Assembly: GCF_005938675.2 (NCBI RefSeq) | Contig: NZ_VCCH02000011.1 | Location: 62,001 to 126,000 of the forward strand | DNA from: Mycobacterium sp. KBS0706 | GTDB taxonomy: Bacteria; Pseudomonadota; Alphaproteobacteria; DSM-16000; Inquilinaceae | Direction of reading: 5' to 3' | Length of the DNA: 64,000 nt | Part shown: piece by piece, positions 24,807 through 32,690 of the stretch | Layout of the letters: each line of letters starts with the position of its first letter | Position numbering within the stretch: the stretch's first letter is position 1 | Notes under the pieces: model-generated | Seen by the model: only the letters and a program-made list of their open reading frames with translations | Databases searched by the model: none | What the model was told of the DNA's origin: nothing | Made by a program: the position numbers and the translations under genes

Positions 24807-25303
24807 CCCGCGGCTTGTGCCGCCCCAGCGGCGCAGTCGCGGCAGCGGCCGAGGATCTCTATGGTGCGGCTGTCGGCGACGAAGCCGATCCGCCCGGTCC
24901 AGGCATCGATCAGCCCGTCGACCGCGGCATCGGTGATCTCCTCCACCCGGCCGCAGTCGCGGCAGATGGCGAATTGCGCCGGATGGGTGTGGTGGTGGTC
25001 CGGTCCGCCGCACACCACATAGGCGTTGAGCGATTCGATCCGGTGCACCAGGCCACGGTCGAGCAGCCCCTTCAACGCCCGGTACACCACCGGCGGGGCG
25101 GTGATGCCGTCATCCTTCATCTCGCGCAGGATGTCGTAGGCGCTGGCCGGCTCGGCGCTGGCTCGCACCAGGTCGAGCACGCGCTGCTGCCAGTGCGACA
25201 AGCCGGCGCGGGGCGGCCGGCCGCGCCGGGCCGAACCCGTCGCCGTCTTCGGTGCCGCCTTGCCCTTCGGCGCCGCCGGCGCGCCTTCCAGCTTCTGTCT
25301 CAT
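24803..25303 (-). CDS. zur: Zinc uptake regulator, Fur family
   Basis: A protein of about 166 residues. A Lys/Arg/Ala-rich N-terminus precedes the Fur winged helix (WQQRVLDLVRASAEPASAYDILREM, APPVVYRALKGLLDRGLVHRI). The regulatory zinc region GPDHHHTHPAQFAICRDCG and a second CRDC give the structural site. The neighbours (azt importer, COG0523 GTPase, Zur-type palindromes) make Zur the best call over Fur or PerR. The ATG at 25303 is preferred; the frame is open to 25465 across the hsp20 promoter. Confidence 0.87.
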   Translation of the reverse strand: MRQKLEGAPAAPKGKAAPKTATGSARRGRPPRAGLSHWQQRVLDLVRASAEPASAYDILREMKDDGITAPPVVYRALKGLLDRGLVHRIESLNAYVVCGGPDHHHTHPAQFAICRDCGRVEEITDAAVDGLIDAWTGRIGFVADSRTIEILGRCRDCAAGAAQAAG

Positions 25304-25353
25304 GGGTCGAGTGATAGCATGCGGCTTCCCCCGAGCGCCACGCCCTGCCCGAT

Positions 25354-25379
25354 CTTGAAACCGACCGGTCACCCCCCAT
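25354..25379 (+). promoter_or_regulatory. Sigma-32 heat-shock promoter of hsp20
   Basis: CTTGAA (25354-25359) and CCCCAT (25374-25379) with a 14-base spacer match the RpoH consensus closely. The predicted start near 25386 gives a 5' leader of about 100 nt, the right size for a ROSE thermometer. Confidence 0.75.
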
Positions 25380-25385
25380 TTCCTG

Positions 25386-25488
25386 TTTAACGAGTGGGGA
25401 TGCCGCGTGGTCCCTGCTCCGCAGGCGCCGGACAACCGGGCCGCCCGAGCCGGGGGTTCCGGCAAGCTCGCTCTCAGGAGGAGTGACC
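25386..25488 (+). promoter_or_regulatory. ROSE-type RNA thermometer in the hsp20 leader
   Basis: The last hairpin pairs CTC (25471-25473) and CTC (25467-25469) with the GAG-GAG (25478-25483) that overlaps the Shine-Dalgarno AGGAGG. G25470 is bulged and the loop is TCAG. The strand opposite the Shine-Dalgarno contains TCGCT, matching the UYGCU signature of ROSE elements. An upstream stem pairs GCCGG...AACC with GGTT-CCGGC. Heating would melt the weak SD stem and start translation. Confidence 0.65.
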
Positions 25489-25953
25489 ATGACGCGGGTG
25501 TCGCTGTTCAACAGCCCGCTCCTGCTCGGCTTCGAGCAGTTCGAGCGGACGCTCGACCGGATCGGCAGGACGCCGAGCGACGGGTATCCGCCCTATAACA
25601 TCGAGCAGCTCGGCGAGGACCAGCTGCGCATCACCCTGGCGGTCGCCGGCTTCACCGACGCCGACCTGACGGTGCAGATCGAGGACAACCAGCTGGTGGT
25701 CCGCGGCAAGCAGACCGACGACAAGGACCGCATGTTCCTGCATCGCGGCATCGCCGCCCGCCAGTTCCAGCGCGCCTTCGTGCTGGCCGAGGGCATCGAG
25801 GTGACCGGGGCTTCGCTCGACAACGGACTCCTCAACATCGATCTCCGCCGGCCGGTACCCGAGGCCAAGGTCCGGACCATCGCCATCAATCGTTCTGCGG
25901 CGAAACCCAACGGCAAGACTGCGATCGACGTCTCGACCGACGTCGAAGGGTGA
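25489..25953 (+). CDS. Small heat-shock protein, Hsp20/IbpA family
   Basis: A 154-residue alpha-crystallin-type holdase of the cytoplasm. The N-terminus (LLGFEQFERTLDRI and YPPYNIEQLGEDQLRITLAVAGF) is that of IbpA-class proteins. The domain ends with LDNGLLNIDLRRPVPE, containing the conserved GxL-type motif, and a C-terminal tail follows. The ATG at 25489 has AGGAGG 7 bases upstream. Expression is predicted to be under sigma-32 plus an RNA thermometer. Confidence 0.92.
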   Translation: MTRVSLFNSPLLLGFEQFERTLDRIGRTPSDGYPPYNIEQLGEDQLRITLAVAGFTDADLTVQIEDNQLVVRGKQTDDKDRMFLHRGIAARQFQRAFVLAEGIEVTGASLDNGLLNIDLRRPVPEAKVRTIAINRSAAKPNGKTAIDVSTDVEG

Positions 25954-25975
25954 ACCGAAACTCGTGGTGACCATC

Positions 25976-26197
25976 ATGAATACCAACGCCATTCCCGCCT
26001 TCACCCAGATGTCGCCGACCGATTTCGCGGCGATCGGCCTGAACCAGATCGCCTTCGTCAAGCCGACCGTGGTCGAGGGCGAGGCCGCCTTCGCCGTGCA
26101 CGGCGCCGACGGCACCCCGCTGGCCGTGGTCAAGGACCGCGACCTGGCCTTCGCCGTGGTCCGGCAGAACGACATGGAACCGGTCAGCGCCCACTGA
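25976..26197 (+). CDS. DUF1150-family protein
   Basis: A 73-residue protein that habitually follows hsp20 in alphaproteobacteria. It reads MSPTDFAAIGLNQIAFVKP, a FAVHGADGTPLAVVKDRDLAF core and a short tail. The function is unknown, but the constant linkage suggests a heat-shock role. It starts 22 bp after the hsp20 stop and is followed by a strong terminator. Confidence 0.85.
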   Translation: MNTNAIPAFTQMSPTDFAAIGLNQIAFVKPTVVEGEAAFAVHGADGTPLAVVKDRDLAFAVVRQNDMEPVSAH

Positions 26198-26223
26198 CCC
26201 GAGGCTCCTGACGAGTGAGTGCG

Positions 26224-26250
26224 AAAGCCCCGCCCTTGGCGGGGCTTTTT
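26224..26250. terminator. Bidirectional intrinsic terminator
   Basis: AAAGCCCCGCC (26224-26234) pairs with GGCGGGGCTTT (26238-26248) over a 3-base loop, with runs of T in both directions. It separates the hsp20-DUF1150 operon from the convergent sugar ABC operon. Confidence 0.9.
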
Positions 26251-27078
26251 CTATTTCACGGCGCCCGCTGTCAGCCCGGCGATGAACCAGCGGCCGACGA
26301 TGCCGAACAGCAGCACCACCGGCACCGTCGCCAGTGTCGCCCCGGCCAGCAGCAGGCCCCAGTCGATCTGGTACTGGCCGATGATGCCGGCGAAGCCGAC
26401 CGGCAAGGTGCGGTTGGCGTCCGACAGGATCAGCACCGAGGCGAACAGGTATTCGGTCCAGCTGGCGATGAAAGCGAAGATGGCGACGCTGGCGATGCCG
26501 GGCGCCGCCAGCGGCACCATGATCCTGAGCAGGATCGCCAGCCGCGAGGCGCCGTCGATCAGCGCCGCCTCCTCCAGCTCCGCCGGGATCGAGGCGAAGA
26601 AGCTGCGCATCATCCAGATGGCGAAGGGCGAGGCGAAGGTGACGTTGACGATCACCAGCGCCGCCGGCGTGTCGATCAGCCCGGCCTGCGACATCATCCC
26701 GTACAGCGGGATCAGGATCAGGATGCCGGGGAAGGCATAGGCCACCAGCACCGCCCGGAACAGCAGGTCGCGCCCGGGGAAGCGCAGCCGGTAGAAGCCG
26801 TAGGCGGCCAGCACCGACAGCACCACGGTGATCGCGGTCGAGCCGAGCCCGACCACCAGGCTGTTGCCGAGATAGCGCGGATAGTCCGAGGCGCCGAGCA
26901 GCTTGTCGAAATGCCGCAGGGTGAAGCTCTGCGGCACCAGCGTCGGCACCCGGGCGATGATCTCCTGCGGCGCCTTGACCGAACCGGTGGCGACGAACCA
27001 GAAGGGCAGCAGCACCACGATGGCGAGGCCCAGCAGCCCGCCGCCGATCGCCAGGCGCTGGCCCAGGCCGCGCCTCAT
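26251..27078 (-). CDS. Carbohydrate ABC transporter permease, MalG family
   Basis: A 275-residue inner-membrane permease with six helices. The EAA loop (EEAALIDGASRLAILLRIMVPLAAPG) is canonical and the end is GLTAGAVK. The ATG at 27078 overlaps the partner permease stop by ATGA. It is the terminal gene of the kinase/GntR/SIS/ABC operon, which has no ATPase. Confidence 0.92.
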   Translation of the reverse strand: MRRGLGQRLAIGGGLLGLAIVVLLPFWFVATGSVKAPQEIIARVPTLVPQSFTLRHFDKLLGASDYPRYLGNSLVVGLGSTAITVVLSVLAAYGFYRLRFPGRDLLFRAVLVAYAFPGILILIPLYGMMSQAGLIDTPAALVIVNVTFASPFAIWMMRSFFASIPAELEEAALIDGASRLAILLRIMVPLAAPGIASVAIFAFIASWTEYLFASVLILSDANRTLPVGFAGIIGQYQIDWGLLLAGATLATVPVVLLFGIVGRWFIAGLTAGAVK

Positions 27079-27980
27079 GCCTCGCCCTTCGGCGCCAGCG
27101 CCCAGGTCAGAAGGACGGCCAGCGACATCAGGGCCAGGCTGACCAGCACCGACATCGCCGCCGCCTGGCCCAGCCGGTATGATTTGAACGCGGTCTCGTA
27201 GATCAGCACCGGCAGGGTCTGGGTGGCGCCGGACGGTCCACCCGCCGTGGTCAGCCAGATGATGTCGAAGACGTTGAAGGACAGCAGCGTGCCGACCACG
27301 CCGAGCACCAGCAGGGTCGGCTGCAGCAGCGGCCAGGTGATGCGGCGGAAGCGCTGCCACGGACCGGCGCCGTCGATCGCCGCGGCCTCGTACAGGTCGG
27401 CCGGGATCCGCTGCAGCCCCGCCAGCAGCATCACCGCGACGAAGGGGAACCAGCGCCAGGAGTTGATCACCACCAGCGACGCCATGGCGCTGCCCGGCCC
27501 GGCGAAAAAGCCGACCGGTCGATCGGTCAATCCGAGCGACACCAGGAGATAGTTCACCACCCCGCCGGAGGTGCCGAGCAGCCAGCGCCAGATGATGACC
27601 ACGACGATGGTCGGCACGATCCAGGACAGGATCACCCAGACCCGCACCAGCCGCACGCCGCGGAAGCGCTGGTTCAGCAGCAGGGCGGTGCCCAGCGCCA
27701 ACAGGGTCTGCAGCACGGCGTTGCCGGCGACCCAGACCAGGCTGCGCCCCAGCGCCGCCCATAGCCGGAACATCTCCAGCACGTCGGCATAGTTGCCGAG
27801 CCCGACGAAGCCGCCATCGGAGCCGATGATGCGGATGTCGCGCAGGCTGATCGCCACGGACGCGCCGAGCGGATACAGGATGGTCGCGGCCAGCCACACC
27901 AGCACCGGCGCCACCATCAGCATCCCGGCGGTCGCCTCGGACCGGGCACGCGACCGGCGCCGGCGCGGGACGACGCTCAT
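27075..27980 (-). CDS. Carbohydrate ABC transporter permease, MalF family
   Basis: A 301-residue inner-membrane permease with six hydrophobic helices after a very basic start (MSVVPRRRRSRARSE). The EAA loop reads YEAAAIDGAGPWQRFRRITWPLLQP. It is coupled to the MalG partner downstream and separated from the binding-protein gene upstream by a 236-bp gap holding a palindromic repeat. Confidence 0.92.
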   Translation of the reverse strand: MSVVPRRRRSRARSEATAGMLMVAPVLVWLAATILYPLGASVAISLRDIRIIGSDGGFVGLGNYADVLEMFRLWAALGRSLVWVAGNAVLQTLLALGTALLLNQRFRGVRLVRVWVILSWIVPTIVVVIIWRWLLGTSGGVVNYLLVSLGLTDRPVGFFAGPGSAMASLVVINSWRWFPFVAVMLLAGLQRIPADLYEAAAIDGAGPWQRFRRITWPLLQPTLLVLGVVGTLLSFNVFDIIWLTTAGGPSGATQTLPVLIYETAFKSYRLGQAAAMSVLVSLALMSLAVLLTWALAPKGEA

Positions 27981-27994
27981 CCTTTGCTCGCTCT

Positions 27995-28170
27995 TTCGAG
28001 TCCCCCCTCCCCTCGCGGGAGGGGGCTAGGGGGAGGGGGTTCTCTCGGCACGCCCCGGCTTGGATGGCGGCATCCTGCCCGAGCGGCGAATTCAGCCTTC
28101 TGCGCATTCGCGCGCGGACGCGCGCAGACCCCTCCCCCTGCCCCCCTCCCGCAAGGGGAGGGGGGACTTT
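27995..28170. repeat. Long inverted GC-rich intergenic repeat
   Basis: The outer arms are GTCCCCCCTCCCCTCGCGGGAGGGGG (left) and the complementary CCCCCTCCCGCAAGGGGAGGGGGGAC (right), each itself a hairpin. A spacer of about 120 bp between them is rich in CGCG. It lies between the binding-protein gene and the permeases of one operon. It may act as an mRNA-stabilising or attenuating structure. No gene is seen in it. Confidence 0.8.
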
Positions 28171-28215
28171 GAGTGGAGCTGGGCATGAACGGAAGGCCGC
28201 CCCGCACTCCCTCCC

Positions 28216-29499
28216 CTACTTCACCGCCTCCTGCATCCGCGCCTGCCCGGCCTTGACCGCGGCCGCGGCAGACATCTCGTCGACCACCACCTTCTGCAGC
28301 GTCTCGGCCAGGATGTTCTGGGCCGAGATCGCGGCGATGCTGGGGAAGGTGTGGCCGCCGGTGAAGCCGAACAGCGCGCCGTTGCGGCTGTTGGCGATCA
28401 TCGCCTCGATCTGCGGCTTGTACTTCACCACCAGCGGGTCGCTCCACAGGCTCTTGGCCTTGGCGCCGTCGGCGGTGACCGGCAGGAACAGCCCCGGCTC
28501 CATGTTCAGGAAGCGGCCATAGGTCTCGGGCTCCAGCAGCCAGGAAATGAAGGTCTCGGCCGCCTTCCGCTTGGCCTCGTCCTTGGCCAGGATCATCACC
28601 GCGTTGGAATAGGCGATGGTGCCGGACTCCTTGCGGTCATCGGCATGCGGGATCGGCGCCACGCCGAGATCCTGGGCGTCGCCCTCGGCCTGGCTGTCAT
28701 AGGTGCTGATCACGGTGAACTGCAGGATCATGCCGCAGCCGCCGCTGGCGAAGCAGGCCTCGGCCTCGCCCCAGGTCCAGCTCGGCGCGTCGGCGGCGGA
28801 GAACTGGTACAGGTCCTTGTAGAAGTCGTAGGCCTTGACCGTCTGCGGGTTGTCGAAGCGCAGCGTGCCGTTCGGGTTGTAGATGTCGGCGGCGCCGGCA
28901 TTGACCATCAGGTCGTAGACGGTCTGGTCGGTGTAGAGTTGCTTGTTGGCCGGCAGGCCGATGCCGTAGCGGCCGTCCGCGGTCAGCTTCTCCGCCGCCG
29001 CCTTCCACGCGCTCCAGGTCTTTGGCGGCGTCAGCCCGGCCTCGGCGAACACGCTCTTCCGGTACCACAGCGACATCGCCATGTTGTACAGCGGCACCGC
29101 CCAGACGCCGCCGTCATAGCTATAGGCCGCCAGGGCGCTGGGCACGAAATGATGCTCGGCATCGAGCTGCTTGACGAAGCCGTCGACTGGCTGCAGCGCG
29201 CCCAGGTCCTTCAGGATCGGGGTGAAATCCGGGATCGCGAACAGCATGTCCGGCGCGTTGCCGGCGGCGATCGCGGCCGGCGCCTTGGCATAGATCTCGC
29301 CCCAGCTCTGCGGCTCCTGCTTCACCGCGATGTCCGGATGGCTCTTGTTGAAGGCGTCGATCAGCTCCTGCACCCGCGCCACACGCTGCGGCGGCTGCTC
29401 CATGTGCCACAGCACCAGTTGCACGGGCTCCGCCTGGGCGGCAGCGCCCCAGAGCAGCGCAGCCGCAGCCACGCCCGACACGATCCATCTCGTCGCCAT
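28216..29499 (-). CDS. Carbohydrate ABC transporter substrate-binding protein
   Basis: A 427-residue family-1 solute-binding protein of the periplasm with a signal peptide ending AAAQA-EP. Markers are VQLVLWHMEQPPQRVARVQELIDAFNKSHPDI, APDMLFAIPDFTPIL and TFISWLLEPETYGRFL. The GntR operator and SIS/kinase neighbours suggest an amino sugar or a related carbohydrate, but the ligand is not readable. Confidence 0.92.
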   Translation of the reverse strand: MATRWIVSGVAAAALLWGAAAQAEPVQLVLWHMEQPPQRVARVQELIDAFNKSHPDIAVKQEPQSWGEIYAKAPAAIAAGNAPDMLFAIPDFTPILKDLGALQPVDGFVKQLDAEHHFVPSALAAYSYDGGVWAVPLYNMAMSLWYRKSVFAEAGLTPPKTWSAWKAAAEKLTADGRYGIGLPANKQLYTDQTVYDLMVNAGAADIYNPNGTLRFDNPQTVKAYDFYKDLYQFSAADAPSWTWGEAEACFASGGCGMILQFTVISTYDSQAEGDAQDLGVAPIPHADDRKESGTIAYSNAVMILAKDEAKRKAAETFISWLLEPETYGRFLNMEPGLFLPVTADGAKAKSLWSDPLVVKYKPQIEAMIANSRNGALFGFTGGHTFPSIAAISAQNILAETLQKVVVDEMSAAAAVKAGQARMQEAVK

Positions 29500-29569
29500 T
29501 GCCCTCTCCCCTGCTTGTCCTGCGGCCCGGAATGCGGCGCGTCGTTGGCCGAGCGTCCGCCGGGGCCGT

Positions 29570-30310
29570 CTACAGATGCGGATTGCGCGTCCGGTAGCGT
29601 TCCACCAGGGCGGCGTTGCGCTCCTTCGCCCCCGGCATGTTCGAGCTGATATAGGCTGGCGCCACCTCGCCCGACCGGGCCAGGCGCGCCACCGTCTCGG
29701 TCAGCACCGCGTTCCAGATCGCGGCGCCCAGCACGGTCGAAATCGGGCCGACGATCAGCCCTTCCGCCGCCGTCACCGAGGCGTCGCCGGGCGGCCCCTG
29801 GTTGTCGATGGCGATGTCGGCGGTCCCGGCCAGGGTCGGCCGGCCGGCGGCCGCGGCCTGGGAATAGGCGATCGAGGTCACCGCCACCACCGTGGCGCCC
29901 TTCGCGCGGCCGTGGCGCGCGGCCTCGACCGGCACGGCGTTGACGCCGCTGTTGGAGAACACGAACAGCGTATCGGCCGGCCCGATCGGATAGCGGCCGA
30001 GCAGTGGCGCGGCCAGGCCGGGCATCCGTTCCAGCGCGCCGGAGACCACCGCGCCCTCATGCAGCATCACCGAGGACGCCAGGATCGGCACCACGCAGGC
30101 CAGGCCGCCCGCGCGGAAATGCCCCTCCTCCGCCATCAGATGCGAATGGCCGGTGCCGAAGATGTAGATCAGCCCGTCGCGCCGGATCGTCTCGACGCAG
30201 GCGGCCGCCGCGGCGCCGATCGCCTCGCTTTGGGTCGCAGTCAGGTCGGCGATGCGGTCGGCGATGCCGGCGAGATAGGCGGCGGCGCCGGAAAGAGCGG
30301 TCGAGGTCAT
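29570..30310 (-). CDS. SIS-domain sugar isomerase (UPF0309-like)
   Basis: A 246-residue cytoplasmic phosphosugar-binding protein. Conserved pieces are LIYIFGTGHSHLMAEEGHFRAGGL, LFVFSNSGVNAVPVEAA and the C-terminal SSNMPGAKERNAALVERYR. Proteins of this type accompany GntR/UTRA regulators and sugar importers and are thought to isomerise or bind sugar phosphates. The ATG overlaps the GntR stop by ATGA. Confidence 0.87.
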   Translation of the reverse strand: MTSTALSGAAAYLAGIADRIADLTATQSEAIGAAAAACVETIRRDGLIYIFGTGHSHLMAEEGHFRAGGLACVVPILASSVMLHEGAVVSGALERMPGLAAPLLGRYPIGPADTLFVFSNSGVNAVPVEAARHGRAKGATVVAVTSIAYSQAAAAGRPTLAGTADIAIDNQGPPGDASVTAAEGLIVGPISTVLGAAIWNAVLTETVARLARSGEVAPAYISSNMPGAKERNAALVERYRTRNPHL

Positions 30311-31062
30311 GAGTCTGTGGTGTCCGGTGGAGAGAGCCGCGCCCGCATCTTGTAGCGGTCGCCGCGATAGGCGGAGCGGACGAATTCGATGACGTGGCCG
30401 TCGGCATCGGCGGTGCGCCGGGTGAAGACCAGCACCGGCGCGCTGCGCGGGATGTCCAGCGCCCCGGCGGTCACGGCGTCGGGCAAATCGGCCTCGACCG
30501 TCTGCTCCGCCTGCCAGGGCACCAGGCCATAGTCGTGGCGCATCACCTCGTACAGCGACGCGGTGCGGAAATCGTTGCGGTCGAGGATGCCGGGCACCAG
30601 CGCCGCGTTCAGCCAAGTGACCTCGAACGCCATCGGCACGGCGTCGGCCAGGCGGACGCGCTCGAGCAGCACCAGGGGCGCGCCCTCGGCCACGCCCAGC
30701 GCCTCGCGCGCCTCGCCGATCGCAGGGATCACGGCCTGGCGCAGGATCACGCTAGCGGCGCGGCGGCCCAGCCGGGCCATGTCCTCGCTGAAGCCGGTCA
30801 GGCGCTGCAGCCTCTGGTCCACCTTCGGCCGGGCGACGAAGCAGCCGCGGCCGATCCGGCTCTCGATCAGCCCGGCATCGGTCAGGCTCTTGAAGGCCTG
30901 GCGCACGGTCATCCGGCTGATGCCCAGCTGGTCGGCCAGGTCGCGCTCCGACGGCAGCCGGTCGCCGACGGCGAATCCGCCGGCGCGGATCCGGTCGGCC
31001 AGATCCTCGGCGATCTGCTGGTAGATCGGCTTGTCCGTCGGGGTCGGCTGTAGGTCGGTCAT
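30307..31062 (-). CDS. GntR/HutC-family repressor with UTRA domain
   Basis: A 251-residue regulator. The N-terminal winged helix reads PIYQQIAEDLADRIRAGGFAVGDRLPSERDLADQLGISRMTVRQAFKSL, and a C-terminal UTRA ligand domain follows (ALGVAEGAPLVLLERVRLADAVPMAFEVTWL). The palindrome upstream matches the NagR/DasR class of operators, whose regulators sense phosphorylated amino sugars. It most likely represses itself and the downstream SIS/ABC genes. The ATG at 31062 is chosen because the winged helix starts soon after. Confidence 0.9.
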   Translation of the reverse strand: MTDLQPTPTDKPIYQQIAEDLADRIRAGGFAVGDRLPSERDLADQLGISRMTVRQAFKSLTDAGLIESRIGRGCFVARPKVDQRLQRLTGFSEDMARLGRRAASVILRQAVIPAIGEAREALGVAEGAPLVLLERVRLADAVPMAFEVTWLNAALVPGILDRNDFRTASLYEVMRHDYGLVPWQAEQTVEADLPDAVTAGALDIPRSAPVLVFTRRTADADGHVIEFVRSAYRGDRYKMRARLSPPDTTDS

Positions 31063-31074
31063 TGGCGGGCCCTG

Positions 31075-31088
31075 GTGGTCTAGACCAC
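31075..31088. promoter_or_regulatory. NagR/DasR-type operator palindrome
   Basis: GTGGTCTAGACCAC is a perfect 14-bp palindrome 13 bp upstream of the GntR start. It contains TGGTCTAGACCA, the core of known operators for NagR/DasR-type GntR regulators. A possible promoter (TTGACG on the kinase stop codon, 17 bases, CATCAT) lies just upstream, so the site would sit over the transcription start region. Confidence 0.75.
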
Positions 31089-31121
31089 AATCCGGCATGA
31101 TGAAGGTCGATCCGGACCTCG

Positions 31122-32633
31122 TCAAGAAAGGTCGGACATACGGGCAGGCATGCGCAGCAGCGCGTCGCGATGCCCGCCGTAGCGCCGCCAGGCGGCCTCA
31201 TAGACCTCCCGCAGCGCCGGATCGGGGCAATGCGTGCGCCGGACCTTGCGGACCCGGCGCGACGCGTCGCCGATCGAGGGATACCATCCGATGCCGGTCC
31301 CGGCCAACAGGGCGGCGCCGCAGGCCCCGTATTCGCCACCGTCGGGGATCTCGACCGGCAGGCCCAGCACGTCGGCGATCATCTGCGACCAGAACCGGCT
31401 GCGCCCGCCGCCGCCGGACAGCAGCACGCTGTGCGGCCGCTCCGCCATCGCCGCGAAGCAGTCGCGGATGGCGTAGGCCAGCCCTTCATAGACGGCGCGC
31501 ACCAGCTCGGGCCGCCCATGCCCCGGGGCCAGCCCGGCGAACTGGGCCCGGGCTGCGGCCGAGACCGCCGGGGCGATGATCCCGACCTCGCTGAGATAGG
31601 GCAGGTAGACGGCACCGCCGGCGCCCGGCGCGGCGGCCTCGGCCAGCGCCTCCAGCGCGGCATAGGGGTCGGGGTTCCGGGCTAGGTCCGGGCACAGGCT
31701 GCGCAGGCACCAGTCGAGGTTGCTGGTGCCGGCGACATTCACCATGGAGCGCATCCACAGCCGGCCCGGCAGGCTGAACAGCAGGCCGAGATCCGGCGGG
31801 TCGAAGGAGGGCGCGTCGAGCACCACGCCGTTCAGGCAAGTGGTGCCGAGCACGGTGCAGGCCGATCCGGCGGCGAGCCCGCCCGAGCCGATGACGCTGG
31901 CGGCGACGTCGCCGGCGCCGGTCACGACCGGCGTGCCGGCGTGCAATCCTGTCTCCGCCGCTGCGGCCGAGGTCACCATCCCGGCGATCGCCTCGGACGG
32001 CAGCACCAGTGGCAGCAGGTGTCGGTGCGGACCGAGGCCGAACAGTTCCAGCATCGCCTCGCTGCGGCCCTGGGCCCGGCCGTCCCCCGGCGCCACCGAC
32101 GCCTCGGTCGGGTCGGCGGCACGCTGGCCGGTCAGGCGGAAGCGCAGATAGTCCTTGCAACCGAACACGCAGTCGGCCCGGGCCATGATCTCGGGCTCGT
32201 GGTCCAAGAGCCAGCGCAGCACCGGCAGGGTGCAGCCCTGCTGCATGACCGAGCCGGACGAGGCGAAGATGCGGGACAGGAACGCCGGATCGCCGGTCTG
32301 CATCGCCTCGATCCAGGGCTGGCTGCGGCCGTCGTCCCACAGGATGCCGGGGCGCAGCGGCCTGCCGTCGGCGTCGATCACCCAGGCCCCGATCATTGCC
32401 CCGGTGACGCCGATGGCCGCGACGGACGCTCCGTCCACCCCGGCCTCGGCCAGGACCTGGCGGATCACCGCCGTCGTGGCGGCCCAGGCCGTCTCGGGGT
32501 CGCTCTCCGACCAGGCAGGGTGCGGATGCGAGACCGTGGTGCGGCGGGACGCAGCGGCGCGCTGCCGGCCGTCGCGCCCGAACAGCGCGGCCTTGATGAC
32601 CGAGGTGCCGGCGTCGAGGCCGAGCAGAAACAT
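31122..32633 (-). CDS. FGGY-family carbohydrate kinase
   Basis: A 503-residue ATP-dependent sugar or polyol kinase. The first phosphate motif is GLDAGTSVIKAALF and the adenosine motif SVLLSGGGGRSRFWSQMIADVLG. The catalytic Asp is in GAGDVAASV and a domain-closing helix LRAVYEGLAYAIRD is present. Family members phosphorylate xylulose, erythritol, glycerol or ribulose-type sugars; the exact substrate is not decidable. It is 60 bp upstream of the GntR gene and 57 bp downstream of ptsN. Confidence 0.9.
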   Translation of the reverse strand: MFLLGLDAGTSVIKAALFGRDGRQRAAASRRTTVSHPHPAWSESDPETAWAATTAVIRQVLAEAGVDGASVAAIGVTGAMIGAWVIDADGRPLRPGILWDDGRSQPWIEAMQTGDPAFLSRIFASSGSVMQQGCTLPVLRWLLDHEPEIMARADCVFGCKDYLRFRLTGQRAADPTEASVAPGDGRAQGRSEAMLELFGLGPHRHLLPLVLPSEAIAGMVTSAAAAETGLHAGTPVVTGAGDVAASVIGSGGLAAGSACTVLGTTCLNGVVLDAPSFDPPDLGLLFSLPGRLWMRSMVNVAGTSNLDWCLRSLCPDLARNPDPYAALEALAEAAAPGAGGAVYLPYLSEVGIIAPAVSAAARAQFAGLAPGHGRPELVRAVYEGLAYAIRDCFAAMAERPHSVLLSGGGGRSRFWSQMIADVLGLPVEIPDGGEYGACGAALLAGTGIGWYPSIGDASRRVRKVRRTHCPDPALREVYEAAWRRYGGHRDALLRMPARMSDLS

Positions 32634-32690
32634 GACGGAACCGCTGGCGAGGGCCGATCCGTTCCGGCTAGCGGAGCGGAGGGCCGGCGG

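Noticed and set aside
32658..32680. Hairpin TCCGTTCCG-GCTAG-CGGAGCGGA after ptsN as a terminator
   Set aside because: The stem has a central wobble and no T-run, so I could not call it a terminator.
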